NCBI GenBank assembly: GCA_900555875.1
Contig: USNB01000087.1
Location: 1-5,672, forward strand
Direction: 5' to 3'
Origin: an uncultured Eubacteriales bacterium
Lineage (GTDB): Bacteria; Bacillota; Clostridia; Christensenellales; Pumilibacteraceae
DNA length: 5,672 nt
The notes below the pieces were generated by a model, which had not been told where the DNA came from, searched no databases, and was given only the letters and a program-made list of their open reading frames with translations. Positions 1 through 5,271 of this stretch are shown in pieces. The number at the start of each line of letters is the position of its first letter. Position 1 is the first letter of the stretch. The position numbers and the translations under genes were made by a program.

Positions 1-338
1 GTGGCTCTCGTCGGGACGGCGCACGGAGGGGCTGATACGGGCGTTCGGACCATAAGGCACATAGCGCTGCCGATACGCGCATACAAGTGAGATGACGTGT
101 TCCGCCTCGCGCGTGCCGCTTGCCCGGCGACGGAAGTACGCTCCTTCACCGGCTGTCCGTCTATGCGTATTCTCTGCCGTCCACGGTATCGGGGCAGGGA
201 AGTAAGGCGGCGTCCGACGGCGCTTCTGTAAAAGTTTCCTTCGATTTTTCGCTGCTTAAGCGGCTTCTCGGTCTGTGACGAAGCGAAAAGCGTTCCCGTT
301 TGTATCATTGCGCCCGGACATGCGTCTCGCGTCAGACT
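1..338. other. No supported gene; orphan open frame at 96-278
   Basis: I see no convincing gene, RNA or terminator here. On the + strand a frame is open from 96 to a TGA at 276-278, preceded by an in-frame TGA at 93-95. It has no ATG and no ribosome binding site. From about 120 it reads like a natural protein C-terminus (ending VSFDFSLLKRLLGL), whereas the other two + frames read as arginine-rich noise. It could be the decayed 3' end of a gene, a frameshifted gene that began left of the window, or chance. The minus strand is also open for long stretches in 1-145, but its translations are arginine-rich and look non-coding. Confidence 0.3.
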
Positions 339-341
339 GCT

Positions 342-371
342 AATTATGCCGCTAACTATACAATTTATGCC
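342..371 (+). promoter_or_regulatory. Direct-repeat pair, candidate LytTR operator
   Basis: AATTATGCC (342-350) and ATTTATGCC (363-371) match at 8 of 9 positions and are 21 bp apart start to start, with a 12-bp spacer. LytTR-family regulators such as AgrA and ComE usually bind pairs of about 9-bp direct repeats separated by two helical turns. This pair ends 17 bp upstream of the -35 of the operon that encodes a LytTR regulator. The repeat sequence itself does not match the AgrA consensus closely, so the assignment rests on spacing and position, and points to autoregulation. Confidence 0.4.
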
Positions 372-388
372 AAAATCCCATACGGGTC

Positions 389-417
389 TTGAAATTTGCC
401 GGGATCTGTTGTATAAT
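389..417 (+). promoter_or_regulatory. SigA-type promoter of the two-component operon
   Basis: TTGAAA (389-394), a 17-bp spacer and TATAAT (412-417) give a near-perfect housekeeping promoter. Transcription should begin near 424, leaving a leader of about 36 nt before the regulator start at 460. Because the promoter lies inside the upstream in-frame extension of the regulator reading frame, it argues strongly against a start at 346. Confidence 0.85.
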
Positions 418-444
418 ATACCGGTCCCGTATGGTGGGGTACGG

Positions 445-451
445 AAGGGAG
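445..451 (+). promoter_or_regulatory. Ribosome binding site fixing the regulator start
   Basis: AAGGGAG lies 8 nt upstream of the ATG at 460. The in-frame ATG at 346 has no comparable site and precedes the promoter, so 460 is the start. Confidence 0.8.
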
Positions 452-459
452 AAGATGCA

Positions 460-1173
460 ATGATAACGGTTGCGGTAGTAGAGGATGATGCCGAGTATTC
501 TGCACAGATAGCTTCTTACGTAAAGAAGTTCGCAGAGGGAGCGGGAGAAGAGATGTCCGTCGTTATGTTTTCCGACGGGATAGATTTTATCAGCGGCAAT
601 CACGGTAAGTGCGATATAATATTGCTCGATATCGAGATGCCCGGCATGAACGGGCTGGATGCGGCTCATAAACTGCGTTCGACGGGCGATAAAGCGCCGG
701 TGATATTCATAACCAACATGGCTCAGCTCGCCGTGCGCGGTTACGAGGTGGACGCGCTCGGTTTTATCGTAAAGCCGCTGACGTACTATGCGTTTGCCGA
801 ACGGATGAAAAAGGCGGTCGCCGAAGTGCAGGCGGCGAGGAACAACTATCTGGCGTTCTCGCTGAAGGACGGAGTGGTGAAGATATACCTCGACGACGTG
901 AAATATGTGGAAGTATACCGTCACAGTATAGCGTATCATACGTTTGACGGCGTCGTCGAAGTGCGCGGCACGATGCGCGAGACCGCCGAGCTGCTTGCGG
1001 ACAAGCATTTTGCGCAATGCAATAGCTGCTGGCTCGTCAATCTCAAATACGTCTCTTCCGTTCGCGGCAATGAGGTCAGGGTCGCGGACGAGACGCTGTC
1101 GATAAGCCGCAATAAACGCAAGGATTTTCTCGGCAAGCTCGCTGCGTATTTTTCACGTGGGGGAGGGGTATGA
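460..1173 (+). CDS. LytTR-family response regulator (AgrA/ComE-like)
   Basis: This 237-residue cytosolic transcription regulator is phosphorylated by a sensor kinase and binds DNA. Residues 1-122 form a receiver domain: acidic pair D9/D10, phosphoacceptor D57 in the LLDIEMPGMNG motif, switch threonine T85 and conserved K105 followed by P106. Residues about 130-230 form a LytTR DNA-binding domain, recognisable from FSLKDG, YVEVYRH, the CNSCWLVNLKYV segment (187-198) and LSISRNKRKDF near the end. The length is typical of the family. The kinase gene follows after a 3-nt gap, so the two are translated from one message and are the likely cognate pair. A direct-repeat pair upstream of the promoter suggests autoregulation. 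All receiver residues are intact, so it should be phosphorylation-competent. The family is secure; the target genes are unknown. Confidence 0.95.
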   Translation: MITVAVVEDDAEYSAQIASYVKKFAEGAGEEMSVVMFSDGIDFISGNHGKCDIILLDIEMPGMNGLDAAHKLRSTGDKAPVIFITNMAQLAVRGYEVDALGFIVKPLTYYAFAERMKKAVAEVQAARNNYLAFSLKDGVVKIYLDDVKYVEVYRHSIAYHTFDGVVEVRGTMRETAELLADKHFAQCNSCWLVNLKYVSSVRGNEVRVADETLSISRNKRKDFLGKLAAYFSRGGGV

Positions 1174-1176
1174 TAT

Positions 1177-2427
1177 ATGCTTATCACGTATTTACCTTAT
1201 CTGTATCTGTTTGCGCAGCTGCTTGCGGGTGAACTGGTATTCCTGTCGAAGACGGAACGCCGTCCGTATTATGCGGCAAGACTCGTTCCGGCCGCCGTTA
1301 TATGCGGCGTAGGCATGTATTTTCTCGTGTATATGCCGTACATCGGCTTCTGGATATATCTCATACCGCTCCTCGTTTCTGCCGGGATCGTGTGGCTGTG
1401 CTACGATATAAATCCGCTGCACGCCATGGTTTTTGCCGTTATAGCGTATGCGCTCCAGAACTGTTCGTTCGACATCACCATAGTCGTATTCGGACTGTTC
1501 GGCCGCCCGAACATGCAGGCGGTCGAGCTGGTCGCGCTCGGCGTGCTTGCCGGGCTGCTCGTCGCGAGCTGGTTCCTTTTCGTGCGTAAGGGGCGCATCA
1601 CGGACGTGCTCGGCATAAAGAACATCAAACTCGCCGCCGTATGCGTGGCGGTGCTCACGGCGGTCATAGTCCTTCATTCCTATTTCAACGTCCGTACCGC
1701 CGAGCTTATAGGCAGAGTGTTCCTCATACTCAGCATCGTGCTTTCTCTGTTCCTGCTTTTCGGCATATCCGGACGGGAGAGCCTTGCCCGCGAGAAAGAA
1801 GAGATCGAACAAATGCTCAGACGGGAAGAAACGCTCCACCGTATCTCCAAGGAGAATATCGATCTCATAAACATCAAGTGCCACGACTTGAAGCACCGTC
1901 TGCGCGCCGGCAGGGGAGCGCTCACCGACGAGGAGATAAAAGAGATCGAAGGCGCCGTCGCGTTGTACGACGGCTTTGTGAAGACGGGAAATCCGGATCT
2001 CGATATCGTGATCGCGGAAAAGAGCCTGCGGTGCCGTAAGAGCGGCATAACGATAAGCTGCATAGCGGACGGCAGCGCCCTCGGGTTCATGCTGCCCGGC
2101 GATATATACGCGCTTTTCGGCAATGCGCTCGACAATGCCATAGAATATCTCGAGAACGTCGACAAGGATAAACGCATAATAGATCTGACTGTCCGCCGCC
2201 GCGACGATATAGTGGGCATAACCGTGGAAAACTACTGCGCGCAGCCGTCCGTCTTCTCCGACGGTCTGCCGGTCACGAGCAAGAAAGACCGCAATTATCA
2301 CGGTTTCGGCATGAAGTCCATGCGCTATATCGCCGAAAAATACGGCGGAAGCCTCGTAGTGTCGCAGGAGAACGAAAAATTCGTTCTTGCGATAGTCCTG
2401 TCGATGCGCTCCGTCAAAAGCGCGTAG
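1177..2427 (+). CDS. Membrane GHKL sensor histidine kinase (AgrC-like)
   Basis: This 416-residue sensor kinase very probably phosphorylates the LytTR regulator encoded just upstream. Residues 1-200 contain six or seven hydrophobic spans (about 4-24, 34-53, 56-76, 84-107, 117-136, 150-168, 177-197) and no large extracellular domain, as in peptide- or membrane-sensing AgrC-type kinases. A charged coiled-coil-like linker (about 200-228) leads to the dimerisation and phosphotransfer helix with phosphoacceptor H236 in KCHDLKHRL. The GHKL ATPase domain follows: N-box LFGNALDNAIE with N316 and N320, and G-box HGFGMKSM (375-382). The start has a strong site, AGGGG at 1164-1168, 8 nt before the ATG and inside the 3' end of the regulator gene. 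No agrB processing gene or agrD-like signal peptide is visible, so the ligand is unknown. A hairpin and terminator follow. Confidence 0.93.
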   Translation: MLITYLPYLYLFAQLLAGELVFLSKTERRPYYAARLVPAAVICGVGMYFLVYMPYIGFWIYLIPLLVSAGIVWLCYDINPLHAMVFAVIAYALQNCSFDITIVVFGLFGRPNMQAVELVALGVLAGLLVASWFLFVRKGRITDVLGIKNIKLAAVCVAVLTAVIVLHSYFNVRTAELIGRVFLILSIVLSLFLLFGISGRESLAREKEEIEQMLRREETLHRISKENIDLINIKCHDLKHRLRAGRGALTDEEIKEIEGAVALYDGFVKTGNPDLDIVIAEKSLRCRKSGITISCIADGSALGFMLPGDIYALFGNALDNAIEYLENVDKDKRIIDLTVRRRDDIVGITVENYCAQPSVFSDGLPVTSKKDRNYHGFGMKSMRYIAEKYGGSLVVSQENEKFVLAIVLSMRSVKSA

Positions 2428-2440
2428 ATCCGCCCGTACG

Positions 2441-2460
2441 CGTCGCGCGGTCTCGCGACG
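2441..2460 (+). repeat. Hairpin after the kinase gene
   Basis: CGTCGCG (2441-2447) and CGCGACG (2454-2460) form a perfect 7-bp stem around a 6-nt loop, 13 nt after the kinase stop. It has no T-tract of its own and sits 5 nt upstream of the true terminator stem. It may stabilise the 3' end of the mRNA. Confidence 0.5.
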
Positions 2461-2465
2461 ATCGC

Positions 2466-2495
2466 AAACGCCCTCTGCAAAGCGGGGGCGTTTTT
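2466..2495 (+). terminator. Rho-independent terminator of the two-component operon
   Basis: AAACGCCC (2466-2473) pairs with GGGCGTTT (2486-2493). T2474-G2485 and C2475-G2484 extend the stem inward, and TTTTT (2491-2495) ends it. It lies 38 nt after the kinase stop and closes the operon. Confidence 0.9.
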
Positions 2496-2512
2496 AACAT
2501 AGCGGCATACGC

Positions 2513-2557
2513 AAAAAACAGACCCCTGCGACCGCGAACGTTCACGGAAGAGGGGTC
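2513..2557 (-). terminator. Minus-strand Rho-independent terminator
   Basis: Read on the minus strand, GACCCCT (2557-2551) pairs with AGGGGTC (2527-2521), with a partly paired inner segment (CCG/CGG and GA/TC around 2547-2532), then TG and six T (2518-2513). The T-tract exists only in the minus direction. An overlapping alternative arm, ACCCCTG (2563-2557), can pair with CAGGGGT (2528-2522), so two stems compete for the same right arm. Confidence 0.7.
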
Positions 2558-2580
2558 AGGGGTTGGTGGGCGATATCCGA

Positions 2581-2600
2581 CCGCAGAACGCCGTCTGCGG
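2581..2600 (-). repeat. Hairpin in the 5' half of the candidate small RNA
   Basis: CCGCAGA and TCTGCGG form a perfect 7-bp stem around a 6-nt loop. There is no T-tract on either side, so it is a structural element and not a terminator. TATCC and GGATA just outside it offer a competing outer pairing. Confidence 0.6.
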
Positions 2601-2622
2601 ATACATGCTCATCTTCATTGCC

Positions 2623-2636
2623 ATTATAGTATAACA
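2623..2636 (-). promoter_or_regulatory. Minus-strand extended -10 promoter
   Basis: The minus strand reads TGTTATACT (2636-2628), an extended -10 (TGnTATACT), overlapped by TATAAT (2628-2623). No good -35 hexamer is visible at 16-18 bp, which extended -10 promoters can tolerate. Starts at about 2621 (GG) or 2616 are expected. It lies about 100 bp ahead of the minus-strand terminator. Confidence 0.5.
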
Positions 2637-2639
2637 TAA

Positions 2640-2875
2640 TCCCGTGCGGAAATAGTAGCATTATGCTGAACACGTATTGCACTATCATGTTTTTCATCGC
2701 TCATTTATGTCATGTGCCGGCGCTGCAAATGCCTGTGATTTGTGCCTATACGGGCAGATACGACAATAATTGCAAATTTTATCCCGAAATATCCGAAAAT
2801 GTTCTCTTCGCCGTTACCGTCATCGGCAGGAAGACGCGAACGCGTTTCTCTTTTTTATTGTACATATAAAATATT
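2640..2875. other. AT-rich intergenic stretch, no gene seen
   Basis: This part of the gap is clearly richer in A and T than the flanking genes. A 68-codon frame (2663-2869, +) is present but lacks a credible ribosome binding site and has the composition of noncoding DNA. I find no RNA gene or convincing terminator in it. Confidence 0.5.
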
Positions 2876-2913
2876 TGTCGCTTTTATACCGATGCAGTAT
2901 AACAAAAGCGACA
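2876..2913. repeat. 10-bp inverted repeat abutting a promoter
   Basis: TGTCGCTTTT (2876-2885) and AAAAGCGACA (2904-2913) are perfect inverted repeats. Inside them ATAC (2886-2889) can pair with GTAT (2897-2900), giving a 14-bp stem with a 3-nt bulge. The repeat ends 5 bp before the -35 of the AAA operon promoter. It could be an operator for a dimeric regulator, or a weak terminator for transcription from upstream (only TTTTCTT follows it). Its position favours a regulatory role, but no regulator can be named. Confidence 0.55.
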
Positions 2914-2918
2914 TTTTC

Positions 2919-2947
2919 TTGACTATTCCCGTCCTTTGTATTATACT
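2919..2947 (+). promoter_or_regulatory. SigA-type promoter of the AAA operon
   Basis: TTGACT (2919-2924), a 17-bp spacer and TATACT (2942-2947) differ from consensus at one base per hexamer. Transcription should start near 2954, giving a leader of about 50 nt that contains a 7-bp direct repeat GATCGTG (2964-2970 and 2978-2984). Confidence 0.85.
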
Positions 2948-2991
2948 CTAAATAAATCCTGCGGATCGTGGTGAAGTGATCGTGCGGAATC

Positions 2992-2997
2992 AGAGGA
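2992..2997 (+). promoter_or_regulatory. Ribosome binding site deciding the start at 3005
   Basis: AGAGGA lies 7 nt upstream of the ATG at 3005 but only 1 nt upstream of the in-frame ATG at 2999. The spacing favours 3005 as the start, shortening the longest frame by two residues. Confidence 0.7.
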
Positions 2998-3004
2998 TAT
3001 GGTT

Positions 3005-5257
3005 ATGGACATCAGAAAATGTGCGCCCGTATATGTCAGCGGGATACTGACGGCGATCGCGTTCATCGCGCTCGTGTTCATTCCGGTAGGAGGGGTCTCG
3101 ATACTCGAAGCGCTTATTTCCGCGACGGAGTTGACGACTGCCGGCTTCGTATGCTTCGGGCTGTTTGCCATCGCGCATATGGTCGTCGTCGTTGCGGCAG
3201 CGATATGTTGCGCGGCGATAGCGGTTTCCGGTATGAGGAAAAGAAAGAGCGCGGAGGATCTCGCGCGCCGTACCGTGAACGCGATAGCGGTGATCGTTCT
3301 GCTGATCGGCATGCTGTCCGTCGCACAGACGTCGATCGTGTCCTTCATCGCTTCCGGTTACGGAAGCGAAACGATGGCATTTACGTTTTATCCGTCGGTA
3401 TGGGTATGTTTCGGCATAGGCATGTCGGCGCTTCTCGTGTGCTTTATATGCGGCATGTCGGCGTGTCCGCCGGGCTTGCCGCTGAATGACGTTCCGAGAC
3501 GGTTATTTTCTGTTTTTCTTGCGGTCATAGCGTTCGTGCTTGCGTGTGCGCTCAATAATATAATACACATAAACAACACGATCGTGGAGATCGCCGCAAT
3601 GGCTTTCCGCGTGCTGCTCCTTTCCGGGACTTTTTTCTGGCTGGTGACGTGCGTTCGCGTGCTTGCCGTTTCCGCGTTTTCTCCGAAACGGGGTGCTGCG
3701 GCGGGCGAGGACGGCAGATATCCGTATGTCCGCATAGACAGGCGTCGCGACTGCACTCTTGCCGTGATATATACGTGCGCCATAGCCGTGCAGACTCCGT
3801 TGGCGGGCGCATTTACCGGCGCGCCGGCGGTCCTGTCGTACGGCATATTCTCCATAATAGTTACGGTGCTGTATCTTGTCTTTTTCGTCGGCTGCGGCAT
3901 CGCGCACAAGATAAGTACGCTTGAATCATCGCGCATAACTGCCAATAAGGTCCTCGGGACAGGCAGCGCGGTGTTTTTTATTATGCTCGATATAGGCTGC
4001 TTCATATGGGGGGTGAGCGATTCGTCTTTCGCCTTCGTCGCTCCGACGGCTTCGGCAGCTGCGCTGACGACCCTGTCCCTTCTCGTCGTATCGCTTTACG
4101 ATCATAAATACGGAGCGCATTCCGCGTCGTCCGGAACGGATGAGAGCGGAGTACCCGCCGCGAGCCTGCGCGCCGCGGCATACATGCCGGCGGAGGATCC
4201 CGTTATGATAGACAGATATTTTCCTGCGTATTACGCGCTCAGGCGCATAGACGAATCGCCGTTCACGCCGCAGAATGCGTTCGTACGACCCTCTTTTACC
4301 GATATGTGCGCCGATCTCCGCGCGTATTCCGCCATGTACGGTATCCCCGTTACCATGCGCACGGCGATGAACGTAATAGCCGGGATAGCCGCGTCCGAGA
4401 TGGTGTGCGTTACCGGAGATCCAGCCGCGGCAGACAGCGTCGTCAGAGCGCTGGGTGCCATGCTCGGCGGCGGTTTCGGAACCGAGACCGTGACGGACGC
4501 GGACGACAGGGACGTGCTTCTCGGCAGACGCACGGAGCGGGGTTACACGGCTTCCGCTTTCATATCTTCTCTCTACTCGGCTCTGAAGAACAAAGACGAG
4601 CTGCGCGCGGTCACCGTGTGCGGAGTGAAAGACGAGAACGCGCTGTCGTTACTGCCTCAGGCAACGGGTTATGCCTGCGATCCCGTACATGCAAAGGAGC
4701 TGCGCGTATGCGCGAACAAGGCGGCGGATCCGCTCGTGCTCGTGGACGACGGCTGCCTGCATATGACGCGTAACGTGAGGTTCGCGTCGGCGACGTTGCC
4801 CGACGGCGTGATATCTCCCGCGGCGCTCTCGGGCGCGGCGATAGCCGAAGCCATGCCCGATCCGGGCTACATGCCCGACATACAGCCCGCCGAACTGCAT
4901 ATAAATATGACGGATTACGGCGGCATGATGGACGACGCGCTCGACAAGTATTATCTTACCGAGGCGGAGTGGCGGTGCATCGACCGTCTCGAAAACTGTC
5001 TGGAGAAGCTCGGACTGCGTTCGGATAACGTCCGCACCCGCAGGATGGAAAGATTCATATCCGTATATATGGCGTGCGGAGGCAGCGCCGAGGACGCGGC
5101 GGACAGCGCCCTCGTGTCCCTGGTCTTGCCCCGTCTCGTTCTTACGGACAGACAGGCGCTTGCAGAAGCGCATCTGCCCGAAACGCTGAATTCGGCTTTC
5201 GGACAGGACGCGATCCCGCAGAGCAGGGGATTCCTGCGCCGTGCGGGACTGATCTGA
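3005..5257 (+). CDS. Polytopic membrane protein with degenerate McrB-like AAA+ domain
   Basis: I do not recognise a named family for this 750-residue protein. Residues 1-365 hold about ten hydrophobic spans (roughly 9-30, 46-74, 90-115, 131-153, 167-187, 197-225, 250-270, 276-301, 316-337, 341-365). After a flexible linker, residues 405-750 resemble an AAA+ module of the McrB/dynein-like type. A pre-ATPase block (YYALRRIDE at 409-417, C435, R439, Y441, A443, IAG at 458-460) leads to a strand and GDPAAADS (471-478), where a Walker A loop would be expected but the GK[ST] signature is missing. A Walker B-like DE (543-544), a sensor 1-like NVRFASATLPDG (590-601) and a helical C-terminus (RRMERFISVYMACGG and following) keep the expected order. 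It is therefore probably an ATP-hydrolysis-dead scaffold. The next gene, 14 nt on, carries a paralogous pre-ATPase block, suggesting partner proteins. Start chosen by ribosome binding site spacing. The existence of the gene is certain; the function is inferred. Confidence 0.8.
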   Translation: MDIRKCAPVYVSGILTAIAFIALVFIPVGGVSILEALISATELTTAGFVCFGLFAIAHMVVVVAAAICCAAIAVSGMRKRKSAEDLARRTVNAIAVIVLLIGMLSVAQTSIVSFIASGYGSETMAFTFYPSVWVCFGIGMSALLVCFICGMSACPPGLPLNDVPRRLFSVFLAVIAFVLACALNNIIHINNTIVEIAAMAFRVLLLSGTFFWLVTCVRVLAVSAFSPKRGAAAGEDGRYPYVRIDRRRDCTLAVIYTCAIAVQTPLAGAFTGAPAVLSYGIFSIIVTVLYLVFFVGCGIAHKISTLESSRITANKVLGTGSAVFFIMLDIGCFIWGVSDSSFAFVAPTASAAALTTLSLLVVSLYDHKYGAHSASSGTDESGVPAASLRAAAYMPAEDPVMIDRYFPAYYALRRIDESPFTPQNAFVRPSFTDMCADLRAYSAMYGIPVTMRTAMNVIAGIAASEMVCVTGDPAAADSVVRALGAMLGGGFGTETVTDADDRDVLLGRRTERGYTASAFISSLYSALKNKDELRAVTVCGVKDENALSLLPQATGYACDPVHAKELRVCANKAADPLVLVDDGCLHMTRNVRFASATLPDGVISPAALSGAAIAEAMPDPGYMPDIQPAELHINMTDYGGMMDDALDKYYLTEAEWRCIDRLENCLEKLGLRSDNVRTRRMERFISVYMACGGSAEDAADSALVSLVLPRLVLTDRQALAEAHLPETLNSAFGQDAIPQSRGFLRRAGLI

Positions 5258-5271
5258 CGGGAGGCGCGCAA

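Larger units (their letters stand above)
2513..2621 (-). ncRNA. Candidate small RNA, about 105-109 nt
   Basis: On the minus strand an extended -10 element lies at 2636-2628, a hairpin at 2600-2581, and a terminator stem plus six T at 2557-2513. There is no minus-strand protein gene upstream that this terminator could serve, so a self-contained small transcript starting at about 2621-2616 is the simplest reading. Between the two hairpins lies a C-rich stretch with ACCCCTG followed by ACCCCT. Such C-rich loops in Firmicute sRNAs can pair with G-rich ribosome binding sites. A 20-codon frame (2618-2556, ATG to TGA) lies inside but has no clear ribosome binding site, so a short peptide or leader is possible but less likely. 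I do not recognise an Rfam family. It ends tail-to-tail with the kinase operon. Confidence 0.5.

Noticed and set aside
1..145. Minus strand open in all three frames at the left edge
   Set aside because: All three translations are arginine-rich without plausible domains; lack of stops is explained by local base composition.
346..459. In-frame N-terminal extension of the response regulator
   Set aside because: It contains the consensus promoter and the direct repeats, has no ribosome binding site, and would put 38 unrelated residues before a standard receiver domain that begins at 460.
352..1017. Long minus-strand frame opposite the response regulator
   Set aside because: It is the antisense shadow of a clear LytTR regulator, and its translation is rich in histidine and arginine with no recognisable domain.
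1192..2301. 369-codon minus-strand frame opposite the kinase
   Set aside because: It is a shadow of the kinase reading frame; the + strand has H-box, N-box and G-box motifs, while the minus translation shows no domain.
2832..2856. Short hairpin followed by CTC and six T on the + strand
   Set aside because: The stem is only about 6 bp with one wobble pair, and no upstream + strand gene between it and the kinase terminator needs it.
2663..2869. 68-codon + strand frame as a possible signal-peptide precursor for the AgrC-like kinase
   Set aside because: No credible ribosome binding site, noncoding base composition, no agrB-like partner, and no recognisable AgrD-like features.
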